NCBI GenBank assembly: GCA_038893495.1
Contig: JAWARJ010000001.1
Location: 1,601,824-1,665,823, forward strand
Source of the DNA: Thermoproteus sp.
GTDB taxonomy: Archaea; Thermoproteota; Thermoprotei; Thermoproteales; Thermoproteaceae
Direction of reading: 5' to 3'
DNA length: 64,000 bases
Shown here: positions 43,527-52,467 of the stretch, piece by piece
Position numbering within the stretch: the stretch's first letter is position 1
Layout: every line of letters starts with the position of its first letter
Position numbers and translations under genes: made by a program
The notes under the pieces: model-generated
Database searches by the model: none
Told to the model about the DNA's origin: nothing
The model's input: only the letters and a program-made list of their open reading frames with translations

Positions 43527-44009
43527 ATGTCGGCACCTCAGGAGGCTGAAGCTGCTCAACGCGGGAGGACCGGATGGCCCCAGCCGGCGGTCATAACTCA
43601 AGATGAGTGGGCCACATTTAGGTATAGGGGCAAGACTCTTGACGATATACTTTCCATGTCCATGGACGACTTCATAAAACTCCTGCCGGCTAGACAGAGG
43701 CGGAGTTTAAGGAGGGGGTTGAAGCCGGAGCATAGAAAACTCCTTGAGAAAGTCAGAAAGGCCAAGGCCCTAGCGGCTCAAGGCAAGAAGGTGACCATAA
43801 AGACCCACTGTAGGGACATGATAGTGCTTCCCGAAATGGTGGGATTGACTATACAGGTATATAACGGCATAACTTGGATACCAATATACATATCGCCCTG
43901 GCATATAGGCCACTATCTCGGCGAGTTCGCCGTGACGACAAAACCGGTACAACACGGCGAGCCGGGCCTAAAGGCCACTAAGTCTTCACTACATATCGCA
44001 GCTAAGTAA
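43527..44009 (+). CDS. rps19: Small-subunit ribosomal protein S19
   Basis: A 160-residue uS19. The N-terminal archaeal extension ([20 protein letters not shown]) is followed by [12 protein letters not shown], the rRNA-binding [20 protein letters not shown] and [24 protein letters not shown] core. It is the first gene of a run with S17 and xpf and is outside the usual S10 cluster. Confidence 0.93.
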   Translation: MSAPQEAEAAQRGRTGWPQPAVITQDEWATFRYRGKTLDDILSMSMDDFIKLLPARQRRSLRRGLKPEHRKLLEKVRKAKALAAQGKKVTIKTHCRDMIVLPEMVGLTIQVYNGITWIPIYISPWHIGHYLGEFAVTTKPVQHGEPGLKATKSSLHIAAK

Positions 44010-44010
44010 T

Positions 44011-44451
44011 ATGGCTGTCATAAAACTGCCCTCAAGGCCACATATCGGTGATATTATAACTCTGCCTAATGGGGTCAAAGTGAGAGTTGCCGATATAGGC
44101 ATCCCCTGGATACAGCCACCAGCCGCCGCCTGCGACGACCCCGAATGTCCTTGGCACGGCCACTTGAAGATTAGGGCTAAGTTGATGGAGGTTGAGGTTG
44201 AGAGCGTCAAGATGCATAAATCCGCCGTTGTGATACACGAGTGGATACACTACGTGCCTAAATACAAACGTTATGAGAGGAGGCGGAGGAAACTACATGT
44301 GAGGGTGCCCGAATGTATAGAGGTGAAGCCAGGCGACAAAGTGATCATAGCTGAGACTAGGCCGTTGGCCAAGACGATCTCTTGGGTCGTAGTAGGCAAG
44401 AAGGAGGACGTGACTGAGTGGACTGCCAAACGTGAAGTCTTGACGACTTGA
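44011..44451 (+). CDS. rps17: Small-subunit ribosomal protein S17
   Basis: A 146-residue uS17 of archaeal type. The N-terminal extension carries CDDPECPWHG at 41-50, then the OB core with AVVIHEWIHYVPKYKRYERR and PGDKVIIAETRPLAKTISWV. One base separates it from S19 and its stop overlaps the xpf TTG start. Confidence 0.9.
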   Translation: MAVIKLPSRPHIGDIITLPNGVKVRVADIGIPWIQPPAAACDDPECPWHGHLKIRAKLMEVEVESVKMHKSAVVIHEWIHYVPKYKRYERRRRKLHVRVPECIEVKPGDKVIIAETRPLAKTISWVVVGKKEDVTEWTAKREVLTT

Positions 44452-45089
44452 GTCAGGTAATAGCAGACTCCAGAGAATATAGGGCGGAGGTAGTTAGGTT
44501 CATTAAGGAGGCTGGATGTCAGGTCGTCCAGAAGCAACTAGAGGTGGGCGACTATATAGCTGGAGATTTAATATTCGAACGGAAGAGCGCACACGACTTC
44601 ATCTCCTCCATAGCTGACGGCAGGCTATTTGAACAGATCTCAAAGCTGACCTCTAGCGGGTTGAGGCCGGTCATAGTGATAGAGGGCGATTTATGGAGGG
44701 CTGTAAATATGCGCGAAGTACATCCAAATGCCGTGTTGGGCGCCCAAATTGCGATATTGCGTATGGGCGTCAGCGTCTTGTATACACGCTCCCCCGAACA
44801 GACTGGGTACGCCATATGCTACTCGGCCAAACAGACCAATAGGAGCGGCGGCATTAAGATACCTCACCCCAAGGGGAGAGATATAAGGAGGCTACAGATA
44901 GAATTCCTCTCGTCGTTGCCCGGCGTCGGCGTCAAGACGGCCGAGCAACTAATAAGGAGATATGGGAGTCCGTTAAAGGCCTTGCAGAACTATAGATCGT
45001 GGCCTCTATCTGAGAGAGCTCTAATTAAAATCAAGAGGGTCCTAGAGGGCGAACAGGAAGATAGAGGCGATCTATCCGCCTTCTTCTAG
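44448..45089 (+). CDS. xpf: XPF-family endonuclease (short crenarchaeal form)
   Basis: A 213-residue structure-specific nuclease acting on 3'-flap and fork DNA. The nuclease motif ERKSAHDF is at 44-51 with upstream DSRE and VGDYIAGD. A tandem helix-hairpin-helix follows (LPGVGVKTAEQLIRRYGS). The C-terminus GDLSAFF resembles the PCNA-binding peptide of crenarchaeal XPF, which requires PCNA. TTG 44448 overlaps the S17 stop (TTGA), so synthesis is coupled to ribosomal protein genes. The helicase half found in euryarchaeal Hef is absent. Confidence 0.92.
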   Translation: MSQVIADSREYRAEVVRFIKEAGCQVVQKQLEVGDYIAGDLIFERKSAHDFISSIADGRLFEQISKLTSSGLRPVIVIEGDLWRAVNMREVHPNAVLGAQIAILRMGVSVLYTRSPEQTGYAICYSAKQTNRSGGIKIPHPKGRDIRRLQIEFLSSLPGVGVKTAEQLIRRYGSPLKALQNYRSWPLSERALIKIKRVLEGEQEDRGDLSAFF

Positions 45090-46142
45090 CGCGACTCTCC
45101 ATTCTAGCCCCAACCGCCTAGGGACAGAGCTGCACGTGTTGGGCGGAGTCTCTAATATTTCCCTCATCCTTAACGCCAGCCTTGTAGGCCTCCTGTTCTC
45201 GTCTACGAGGGCGAAAAACGGCTTATACCCGAGCCCCCACTCGTAGCCGTGGAGGAAAGACCACCATATCGCCGCAATCGGTTTGATCTCCCTAAATATG
45301 TGGGACATCCTGCACAAATAGGCCTCTCTGATCTCCTCGTTGCGGGTGGCTATGCCGTATTCCGTCACGGCCACCTTACGTCCGCGGAGATCTAAAAGTG
45401 CCTCCGGCTCCAAGACGTTGGCGAAATCCCCCAGAGAAATCTCCGTTACTATATAGAAGTTGACCGCCAGAAGGTCCATTTCTTCGGCCAGTTTGAAGCT
45501 AGAGGGGCTGGCCTTCGAGAGGATCCACTCTAGCGGCTTCAATAACGCGCCGGTTCTGTACTTCCTATATGGATGCGTGAAGGTAGAAACGACGCCGTAG
45601 CTTTTAGCTAGATCTCTCGCCGAGATTATGGCGTCTTTTATGTTCTCGAAGGCCCTGGCGGCGTGTTTATAGGCCAGGAAGCCGTAGGGCGGCAGATCCC
45701 CCTTCAAATACGACAGATAGATATATATTTCTGGTTCGTTAAATATTATAAATATATCTATATATTTATTAAAATTTCTTAGTATAAAATCTATATATTT
45801 TAAAAAATACGATACTGTACTTTTTGACTCCCATCCCCCCTCTTTCCATATCCAAGGAGGATTTGTGAAGTGGTGTGCTGTCAGCCAGAGCTCAAGCCCC
45901 CTCTCCTTAATGTAGCTGAAATATTTCTCGAAGAACGACGCCCATTTGGGGTCATAATTGCCAGCTTTTGGCTCCAGTAGGGCCCACTCCACACCTGTAC
46001 GGAATGCGTCCAGCCCTATCCTTTTAGCGAGGTCTATATCGTCCTCGTAGAACTGTATATGTCGAGCTCCAACTTCATCGGGGAGATCGCACTTACATAT
46101 GCCGAAATGCTGATAGGGAGATATGGCCGCACCTATTTTCAT
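45072..46142 (-). CDS. Compact GH1-like glycoside hydrolase
   Basis: A 356-residue TIM-barrel beta-glycosidase of the GH1 clan. It begins IGAAISPYQHFG (the GH1 'ATSSYQ' region), has the acid/base Glu136 in IFNEPEIY, the nucleophile Glu261 in VAVTEYGIATRN and the substrate-binding WWSFLHGYEWGLGY. It is about 130 residues shorter than usual GH1 enzymes, missing loops. Last gene of a run pgk-gap-usp; its start overlaps the usp stop. The middle (codons 110-145) is AT-rich. Substrate unknown. Confidence 0.8.
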   Translation of the reverse strand: MKIGAAISPYQHFGICKCDLPDEVGARHIQFYEDDIDLAKRIGLDAFRTGVEWALLEPKAGNYDPKWASFFEKYFSYIKERGLELWLTAHHFTNPPWIWKEGGWESKSTVSYFLKYIDFILRNFNKYIDIFIIFNEPEIYIYLSYLKGDLPPYGFLAYKHAARAFENIKDAIISARDLAKSYGVVSTFTHPYRKYRTGALLKPLEWILSKASPSSFKLAEEMDLLAVNFYIVTEISLGDFANVLEPEALLDLRGRKVAVTEYGIATRNEEIREAYLCRMSHIFREIKPIAAIWWSFLHGYEWGLGYKPFFALVDENRRPTRLALRMREILETPPNTCSSVPRRLGLEWRVALEEGG

Positions 46143-46558
46143 CTAAGCACCAACACGCTCGTAGGCGCCGAGAGAGCTATTGCTATTGATACCGAATTGT
46201 AGAGAAGGGCTTCCACCCCTGTTAGGCCTCTAGACTCGACGATAACTAGATCGTATAGCCCCCTCTTTATCTCCCCCAATATTGTGGAGGCCACCGTCTC
46301 ACCCTCCCTCACGCGCTCTATTTTTAGGTCGTAGGCGATATCTTTGGCATATCTAGATAAAAATTCTTTTACTTCTATACTTTTATCGACATTACCTATA
46401 ACATATAGAAATACTATATGTGAGCCATATCTCAAATAGAAATCTCGCGCTACCTCTATCGCGCCTAGCGCCTTTTCGTCTGGCGTAATTGGGACGAGGA
46501 CCTTCCTGAACCTAAACGAAAGCTTATAGGACGGCTCATCGACCATATCTCTTTCCAT
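46139..46558 (-). CDS. Universal stress protein (UspA family)
   Basis: A 139-residue UspA-like protein: [20 protein letters not shown] at the N-terminus, [20 protein letters not shown] in the second strand, and [20 protein letters not shown] near the C-terminus, where ATP-binding members have G-x2-G-x9-G-S; here the final Gly-Ser reads Asn-Ser, so ATP binding is uncertain. It overlaps the end of gap by 23 bases and the GH1 gene by four. Confidence 0.8.
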   Translation of the reverse strand: MERDMVDEPSYKLSFRFRKVLVPITPDEKALGAIEVARDFYLRYGSHIVFLYVIGNVDKSIEVKEFLSRYAKDIAYDLKIERVREGETVASTILGEIKRGLYDLVIVESRGLTGVEALLYNSVSIAIALSAPTSVLVLR

Positions 46559-47567
46559 ATGTGGTTAAACCTAACGATTTATCAGTTTTCTCTATGGAGG
46601 TCCATTTGTCGGCTAGCTTGCCCACGGCCCTTATCGCGTCTATGTTCTCGGGGACGACTACGGCTTCTTGGTGGACTCCATACATTAGGTAGAGCTCGCG
46701 CCCGTTTATCGTTATGGAGTCCGACAGCACGGATACCTCCCACACGTCGCCTCTCGGCCTGCCTAAATCGCGCGCCCATTCTATTATTTGAGCCAGGCTG
46801 CCGTACCCCCTCTTGGAGTCGAACAACAAAATCCTCGGCGTCGATGCGAAGGCCTCCACCACCGAGTCCTTGGTGGGGCTGTCTTCAAGCTCTATATAGG
46901 CCATATGCATGTGCATTATAGTCACCGGAACTGCCACAGCGACCGTGACGATATCTATATCTCCGAAGACTGTCTTAACATCGGGCCCGTGGTGGCTCGG
47001 TATGGTCACCGGATTCGGCACGACGTCGTTAATAGGCCCCTTTTTGTGCTCCTTCGGATCTGCCCCCCTCCTAGCTATGAAGAACCTGGCCTTCTTGACG
47101 CGAAGCCCGTTTAACATAAGCGATGCCAACACTCTAGATATACCTGTCGTATTACAACTAACTACTCTGACATACTTCTTGCCTACAGCGCGCTCGTAGT
47201 TGGCGAGCGCATTGAAGCTCACCTCGGCCACGTCGGCCTCCTCACCTCCTTGAAAAAGTGCACTCCTGCCCGCCTTGACGTAGACCTCCTTATTGCGCGC
47301 GCCGACTCCGTCGGGGGTCGCATCTACGACTATATCCGCCTTGGATATTAAGTCCAGCAGATTTCCCTTCACATCTAGGCCCGCCTTACGGAAATCCTCC
47401 CGTTTTTCGTCCGGCGCGTATATGTCGAAGCCCTTCTGGCTCGCTAGAACTGCCTCGTAGTCTGGAGTGGTCTTGAATATACCAACGAGCCTCATGTCGT
47501 CTTGGCGCGCCACCGCGTCGGCCACCCTCTTGCCTATAGTCCCGTATCCGACTACCGCGACCTTCAT
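46536..47567 (-). CDS. gap: Glyceraldehyde-3-phosphate dehydrogenase, phosphorylating, archaeal type
   Basis: A 343-residue archaeal GAPDH. The Rossmann motif [14 protein letters not shown] (3-16) precedes the active-site Cys138 in VVSCNTTG and the phosphate-site [13 protein letters not shown]. Start overlaps the pgk stop by four bases, giving the pgk-gap pair known from Thermoproteus. In this group the phosphorylating enzyme mainly serves gluconeogenesis while GAPN/GAPOR serve glycolysis; that assignment is from knowledge of relatives. Confidence 0.95.
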   Translation of the reverse strand: MKVAVVGYGTIGKRVADAVARQDDMRLVGIFKTTPDYEAVLASQKGFDIYAPDEKREDFRKAGLDVKGNLLDLISKADIVVDATPDGVGARNKEVYVKAGRSALFQGGEEADVAEVSFNALANYERAVGKKYVRVVSCNTTGISRVLASLMLNGLRVKKARFFIARRGADPKEHKKGPINDVVPNPVTIPSHHGPDVKTVFGDIDIVTVAVAVPVTIMHMHMAYIELEDSPTKDSVVEAFASTPRILLFDSKRGYGSLAQIIEWARDLGRPRGDVWEVSVLSDSITINGRELYLMYGVHQEAVVVPENIDAIRAVGKLADKWTSIEKTDKSLGLTTYGKRYGR

Positions 47568-48769
47568 GACCAGAACCTCTCTGCAGATTTCATTAAGGCG
47601 GTTACGGCCGGCAGTTCCTCCGTCAGCGCCATCAAGAAGGCGCGGCCGCCCGTAGATATGTGGAATAGGCGCTCAAGCACTCCGGCCTTCTCGGCGGCCA
47701 ATATCGTATGTCCGCCGCCGATTATCCCCTTGCGCCGGCTAGCCGCCTCTAATACTTTCTGCGTGCCGACGAAAAACTCCGCCTCCTCTATTTTGCCCAT
47801 AGGTCCTGTCACCACTACGTACTCGTAGTTGTTTATAATATCCACAAATTTGGCCGTAGCGACCTCGCCTATATCTCCCGGCACCTCGTTGATCTCAGCC
47901 AAGGCAGAAGATCCCGATTTTGTCTTGAAGTCTTCGGGCAGAATCACGAAGTCGCCATATGTCTCCAATATGACTTTCGCCTTTTCTACTTCAGATAAGA
48001 GGCCCGCCGACTCCAAAAAGGCCCTGACTGCGGGTCCCACGCGGCTTTTAGCCGCTGTCATAACAACCGCCACGAGACCGCCGACTAACACCCTGTCGGC
48101 CAGCCCCTTGTCCAGCACCTCTTTAATGGCCCTAATGGACTCAGGCACTTTGGCTCCTCCGACTACTATCAACGTGTTCTTCCTGTTTTTCCATATCTCC
48201 GATAGCGCCAGGAGCTCCCTCTCCATGACGTAGCCCATACAGGACGGCATAACCATAGGGAAGCCCACGACGCTCGGTTGCGACCTGTGGGCCACCGCAA
48301 ATCCGTCGAAGACGAAGTAGTCGGCGCGGGGAGCTAGTCTTTTAACCAGCCAGGTGTTTGCTTGCCTTTCAGGAGGGCCTTCTATGAGTTCTTCGGATAG
48401 CAGTCTGACATTTTCCAACATCAATATCTCCCCGCTCTTCAGCTCCTCTATCGCTTTAAGTGCCGCCGGCCCCACGACGTCTTCTATAAACGAGATTTCC
48501 CTCCCCGTGTACTTCTCTAAGAGCTCCCTATGGCCTTGGAGACTCACAAAATCCTCTTGGCCGGGCCTGCCTTGATGCGCCAAGACCACGACCTTCACGC
48601 CGGAGTCAGACAAGAGCCTTAATGTTTTTGAATGCATTTTCAACCTAAAGTCATCAAGTATTTTATTGTTCTTTATTGGAGAATTTATATCTATTCTAAC
48701 AAGTATCTTTTTATCTTTTTTGGAACACCTAGAAATATTTGGAATAACTGCAAGCGCTCGTTCTAACAT
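47564..48769 (-). CDS. pgk: Phosphoglycerate kinase
   Basis: A 401-residue [20 protein letters not shown] is the substrate-binding N-terminal motif, [16 protein letters not shown] and ENVRLL follow, and the C-terminal nucleotide domain has [21 protein letters not shown] and [13 protein letters not shown]. First gene of pgk-gap-usp-GH1. A minus-strand TATA-like aatttttaata at about 48789-48799 fits the ATG at 48769. Confidence 0.95.
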   Translation of the reverse strand: MLERALAVIPNISRCSKKDKKILVRIDINSPIKNNKILDDFRLKMHSKTLRLLSDSGVKVVVLAHQGRPGQEDFVSLQGHRELLEKYTGREISFIEDVVGPAALKAIEELKSGEILMLENVRLLSEELIEGPPERQANTWLVKRLAPRADYFVFDGFAVAHRSQPSVVGFPMVMPSCMGYVMERELLALSEIWKNRKNTLIVVGGAKVPESIRAIKEVLDKGLADRVLVGGLVAVVMTAAKSRVGPAVRAFLESAGLLSEVEKAKVILETYGDFVILPEDFKTKSGSSALAEINEVPGDIGEVATAKFVDIINNYEYVVVTGPMGKIEEAEFFVGTQKVLEAASRRKGIIGGGHTILAAEKAGVLERLFHISTGGRAFLMALTEELPAVTALMKSAERFWS

Positions 48770-48836
48770 GAATAATAGAGAAAGTTAAGTATTAAAAATT
48801 TTACCATAACACTCACTATATAGAATATATATATCA

Positions 48837-48846
48837 ACTTTAAAAG
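48837..48846 (+). promoter_or_regulatory. TATA box for the nucleotidyltransferase gene
   Basis: The run actttaaaag is centred about 25 bases upstream of ATG 48866. Confidence 0.5.
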
Positions 48847-48865
48847 CCTGTACTCTGCGGCGCAT

Positions 48866-49447
48866 ATGGATAAGTATGCCAAATACAGAGAAGGACTTAT
48901 ACAGGTAGGGAAGGCGCTAGAAAAGTACGGCATCGATTTCGTATTAGTAGGATCTGCCGTGCTACCACTTGCCTATGGCATAGATTATGATCCGGGAGAT
49001 CTGGATCTATTTGTATTAAATAAATCAACAATCTTAGATTACGAACTATTTGAAAAAATAGCTCAAGAGAACGAGTGGGACATGGGATCTACTGACCACG
49101 GCACCATATACTATGAGGTAGTCGTATCAGGCGAGCTACTTAAAGTGGATTTATTAGAAAATATATTGGATATTTATATTCCACAACAAATATTAGATAA
49201 TCCATTAATTATATCTATTAATAACCTAAAAGTAAAAAGTATAAAACTTGAGGACCTTTTAGCCCTTAAGGCTAAAATGGCTACAAAAGATGCCGAAGAC
49301 TTCATAGCGGAGGTTGCCCGCATTCTTGCCGACCCTAAATCTAATATTACTATAAATAAATTATACTTGAAAAATATTATAAATTTATTTCCTGAAAAAG
49401 AAAATATAGTAGATAGGCTAAATAAAAATGGAATATATATTGATTAG
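48866..49447 (+). CDS. Nucleotidyltransferase-fold protein (DUF6036/MNT-like), AT-rich
   Basis: A 193-residue protein of the Pol-beta nucleotidyltransferase fold. The active-site pattern is FVLVGSAVLPLAYG, then DPGDLDLFV with D-x-D, and a third acidic strand LKVDLLEN; ending elements KLEDLLALKAKMATKDAEDF match NTase toxin/antitoxin-like families. The 3' half is strikingly AT-rich compared with neighbours, pointing to recent transfer. No HEPN or antitoxin partner adjoins it. Function unproven. Confidence 0.7.
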   Translation: MDKYAKYREGLIQVGKALEKYGIDFVLVGSAVLPLAYGIDYDPGDLDLFVLNKSTILDYELFEKIAQENEWDMGSTDHGTIYYEVVVSGELLKVDLLENILDIYIPQQILDNPLIISINNLKVKSIKLEDLLALKAKMATKDAEDFIAEVARILADPKSNITINKLYLKNIINLFPEKENIVDRLNKNGIYID

Positions 49448-49638
49448 CCAAAAACTAATTGCTTAACGGCGTCAACCAGTTGGTTGAGTAACGTGTTCGT
49501 TTCGTTCCTAAACCCCAATATCCCGCCAATAGCCCCCTTTATCATGCCGGTTACCGTCAACGCAAATGCGACAAATATCCCAATCGCCAAGAACAGTAAC
49601 AGCGTCTCCTCCACGAATAGAGACCCTTTGGACTTCAT
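49444..49638 (-). CDS. Small type IV pilin-like protein
   Basis: A 64-residue protein starting MKSKGSLFVEETLLLFLAIG. A Lys-Gly before a long hydrophobic helix, with Glu at position +5 after the Gly (SLFVE), matches a class III signal peptide of type IV pilins or archaellins. The C-terminal part is a short amphipathic helix (NTLLNQLVDAVKQLV). ATG 49638 is chosen because a minus-strand TATA (tttttatag, about 49653-49661) lies upstream; the longer frame runs into thrS. Other pilus genes are not nearby. Confidence 0.55.
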   Translation of the reverse strand: MKSKGSLFVEETLLLFLAIGIFVAFALTVTGMIKGAIGGILGFRNETNTLLNQLVDAVKQLVFG

Positions 49639-49669
49639 GTAGTAGTAAGAGCTATAAAAACTGCTTGCG

Positions 49670-51511
49670 TTACAACTGTTTGTAGGACGGCCTCTGGGAC
49701 AGGAGCCTCGGCATATATAGAGGCCTCCTGGGGTACCCCGCAATCTCCTTCTCTATTGTCTCTAACAGCTCTTGTCTCGACATCTGTACCTGACCCCTAC
49801 CTCTAATTCTAACCGTGAGGATTCCCGATTCGGCCTCCTTTTGGCCCAACACGACTATGTACGGTATCCACTCCCGCTCCGCGTCGCGTATCCTTCTAGA
49901 CAGAGTTTCGTTTCTATCGTCAATATCTACTCTTATGCCTCTACTCTCTAGGAAGTCGGCTATGTCCATTGCGAGTTTTGTATGATCGGGACCGATGGGG
50001 ATCAACCGCACCTGTACTGGAGTTATCCAGGTCGGCAACTTGGGCGTTTCTCCTCTTTTCTCCATAAGCGCCGCAGTATCGAAGAGCGCAAATAGGTACC
50101 TCTCGACACTCCCCAAAATCGCCGTGTGTATTATGACGGGATATCTCACCTTATTCTCCTCATCGACATACTTTATTCCGAACCTAGACGCATTGCCCAC
50201 GTCGATCTGGAAGGTAGCTATCTCGCGGGGTCTCCCCAACTCGTCGACTATGTGGAATTCCACATTGAGGACCCAATAGTACTTCTGTTCGGGCAATATA
50301 CGTAGGAGTATCGGCTTGCCTTCTCTTTTGGCCAGTTCGACTAAGTAATCTTTATGGCCCTCGTAGAAATCCCTTGTTATATTATAGAGCGAGACATAAT
50401 CTCTTCCTATTTTTCTTATTTCGTTAAAGATTTTTTCATGTAATATATATGAGACCTTTATTGCTTCATTTAGATCTTTAGTAAATATATGTAGATCGGG
50501 CATATAGAACCTCCTTAGTCTAAACAACAACACTGTTTCTCCCGGCTGTTCGTACCTATATGAGTCGGCTATTTCGAGCATGCCGAACGGGAGGTTTTTG
50601 TAGCTTATTACCCAGTCTTTGGCCATAGCGAACTGTTGGAAACACGCGGCGTATCTAAGAATGGAGTCTACATCTGTCTCTACTAGATAGAGCCTTTCGC
50701 CGAACAGCTTGGCGTGGGTCTCTATCGCCTTCTCGCTCAATTTAAACATGTTGGTACCCCTTATCTTGAAGATGGGTATCCCAAGCGACTTCGCAGTCTG
50801 GAAGGCGTAGTCCTCTACCAGTTCCATCATAACAGTAGCGTCGGGGCCATACCTCATATGGCCTATATCGGACATAGGCTCCCACTCAAACCCGAACCTC
50901 CTTACATATTCTATATACTTCGGCTCGCCTCCCGGCAACTCCTTTCTAAATACCTCCTTTTCTACTAACGCCTTGAGGTCGGGATATTTGTCTAGCGGGA
51001 ACTGGTCAGGCCTATATTCGGCGCCATCCGGAGTCAGTATAAGGTAGACGTCCTGTACCTGTTTTTGTTGTGGCGCCAAGCGCATAGCAGACTCCTCCGG
51101 CGTGTAGGACCTACTTAATTCAGAAAGCGGATGACCCAGACATTTAAGTTCAAACTGTTTATAGTAGCCGAAAGGCGCTTTCAAAACTTGTAAGTTTCTT
51201 TTGTTATTTAATAATATATTATATAACTTATTTAAGATCTCTCTAGATATATATGGACGAGCTAATTTTGAGGATAAATGGGCATATGGATATAATACTA
51301 TATAGTCTGCTTTAACCCTCTCAGCCACATCGACTACATCCTCTGCGATCTTGGATAGATACGCGTCGTCGGGGGTGTCTCCCTCTTCTACGGTGGTGAA
51401 CACCACAAGCGCATTTTTCGCCTCGCCTGAAGTGGGCTCGTCTCTTATCTCGCTGGCAACTTCTTTCGGCGTCCAGCGGAAGAACTCGGCATGTATAAGC
51501 AGGACGCGCAT
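49670..51511 (-). CDS. thrS: Threonyl-tRNA synthetase (archaeal, with editing domain)
   Basis: A 613-residue ThrRS starting MRVLLIHAEFFRWTPKEVAS, the archaeal D-aminoacyl-deacylase-like editing domain (about 1-140). The catalytic core holds motif 2 in DSYRYEQPGE, zinc-site residues in RYAACFQQFA and a later His, and motif 3 in GSVERYLFALFD; the C-terminal anticodon domain has TPVQVRLIPIG. Many crenarchaea split editing and catalytic functions; here both appear in one chain. ATG 51511 preferred over the upstream frame. Confidence 0.93.
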   Translation of the reverse strand: MRVLLIHAEFFRWTPKEVASEIRDEPTSGEAKNALVVFTTVEEGDTPDDAYLSKIAEDVVDVAERVKADYIVLYPYAHLSSKLARPYISREILNKLYNILLNNKRNLQVLKAPFGYYKQFELKCLGHPLSELSRSYTPEESAMRLAPQQKQVQDVYLILTPDGAEYRPDQFPLDKYPDLKALVEKEVFRKELPGGEPKYIEYVRRFGFEWEPMSDIGHMRYGPDATVMMELVEDYAFQTAKSLGIPIFKIRGTNMFKLSEKAIETHAKLFGERLYLVETDVDSILRYAACFQQFAMAKDWVISYKNLPFGMLEIADSYRYEQPGETVLLFRLRRFYMPDLHIFTKDLNEAIKVSYILHEKIFNEIRKIGRDYVSLYNITRDFYEGHKDYLVELAKREGKPILLRILPEQKYYWVLNVEFHIVDELGRPREIATFQIDVGNASRFGIKYVDEENKVRYPVIIHTAILGSVERYLFALFDTAALMEKRGETPKLPTWITPVQVRLIPIGPDHTKLAMDIADFLESRGIRVDIDDRNETLSRRIRDAEREWIPYIVVLGQKEAESGILTVRIRGRGQVQMSRQELLETIEKEIAGYPRRPLYMPRLLSQRPSYKQL

Positions 51512-51587
51512 TGGCCGACATGCACCTCCATTATTAAATGCTCTCTGCGTATTACGTCCAGACGACGTAGCTATTCGAAACACAAGG

Positions 51588-51596
51588 CTTATATAC
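51588..51596 (+). promoter_or_regulatory. TATA box for the pyruvoyl decarboxylase gene
   Basis: The run gcttatata is centred about 27 bases upstream of ATG 51620. Confidence 0.5.
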
Positions 51597-51619
51597 TGGT
51601 GCCATTCGCGCATTCAGCA

Positions 51620-52015
51620 ATGCAAAAGACGCAACAGATATTGGGTGGCGTCCCAGTGGTCGGAAAACATTACTACGGCGAGGCGTATGGTATAGATGAA
51701 AGCCTTCTGTCGGATGAAGACCGATTAAGGCAAATCGTAATTAAGGCCGCAGAGACGGCCAATATGCACATTGTTGAGGTCAATAGTTGGAAGTTCAAAG
51801 GAGGAGATAAAGAGGGCGTATCGGTAATAGCTTTAGTTCTAGAGAGCCATATCGCCATACATACATGGCCAACGTATAGGTATGCCACAATTGACGTCTA
51901 TACCTGCGGCGAGCAGTCAGACCCCCTCTCGGCATTTAGGTATATCATAAGCCAGTTAAAGCCAAAACGCTACACTATAAACTACTCAGATCGCTCATAT
52001 AAATATCCATTATAA
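51620..52015 (+). CDS. Pyruvoyl-dependent AdoMet/arginine decarboxylase proenzyme
   Basis: A 131-residue proenzyme that self-cleaves at Glu75-Ser76 in ALVLESHIAIHTWP to form a pyruvoyl group. GKHYYGEAYGIDE and ATIDVYTCGEQSDP complete the archaeal SpeH signature. In Crenarchaeota closely related paralogues act either on S-adenosylmethionine or on arginine; sequence inspection alone does not separate them here. It supplies polyamine synthesis. Divergent from thrS. Confidence 0.88.
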   Translation: MQKTQQILGGVPVVGKHYYGEAYGIDESLLSDEDRLRQIVIKAAETANMHIVEVNSWKFKGGDKEGVSVIALVLESHIAIHTWPTYRYATIDVYTCGEQSDPLSAFRYIISQLKPKRYTINYSDRSYKYPL

Positions 52016-52020
52016 TCTTT

Positions 52021-52296
52021 CTATTTTTTAATATAATTTTGATATTTATAAGGCAGAAGACCCAACAAGTCTGATTGTAGTATGTCGAATTTATCTTTAT
52101 CTAGTATCCAAGTCCCTTTTTTCCATTTATATACGATCCCCTTCGACTCAAATAATTTCATATATCTATATATATGCCACGAACACCTTCTATCAACGCC
52201 ACAAATCTTATCTATTTTTATCACTATTACAGTCCCCTTATTTTTTCCTGCACTTTCGAGAAAGCCCAATAGCCTATTTATGTACTCACTACTCAT
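52021..52296 (-). CDS. Hypothetical small winged-helix-like protein
   Basis: A 91-residue AT-rich gene product starting MSSEYINRLLGFLESAGKNK, with a central HIYRYMKLFESKGIVYKWKK that resembles the recognition helix and wing of a winged helix. No family recognised. Convergent with the decarboxylase gene. Confidence 0.5.
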   Translation of the reverse strand: MSSEYINRLLGFLESAGKNKGTVIVIKIDKICGVDRRCSWHIYRYMKLFESKGIVYKWKKGTWILDKDKFDILQSDLLGLLPYKYQNYIKK

Positions 52297-52467
52297 ATAT
52301 CCTTAAAGCTCCTATTTATTCAACTGTGCTTTATTTAAATTTATTATTTTTTACTGGAAATATGTTTTAATATTCAGAAAAATTATCTTAAGATAGTATT
52401 AAATTGTATAGATTTCTATAATTTCTAATTAGAAGAAAGTTTTTATATGCAGAATGCCACCTAGGCC
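52297..52467. other. AT-rich intergenic region upstream of htpX
   Basis: No gene is seen. It is strongly AT-rich and contains a perfect 12-base palindrome TATCTTAAGATA (52384-52395) about 45 bases upstream of the htpX TATA box (tttttatat, 52440-52447), a possible operator. Confidence 0.4.
52440..52448 (+). promoter_or_regulatory. TATA box for htpX
   Basis: The run tttttatat is centred about 25 bases upstream of ATG 52468, so the mRNA is probably leaderless. Confidence 0.55.

Noticed and set aside
46559-47199. Plus-strand frames opposite gap
   Set aside because: Overlap a certain GAPDH gene and show no domain or promoter.
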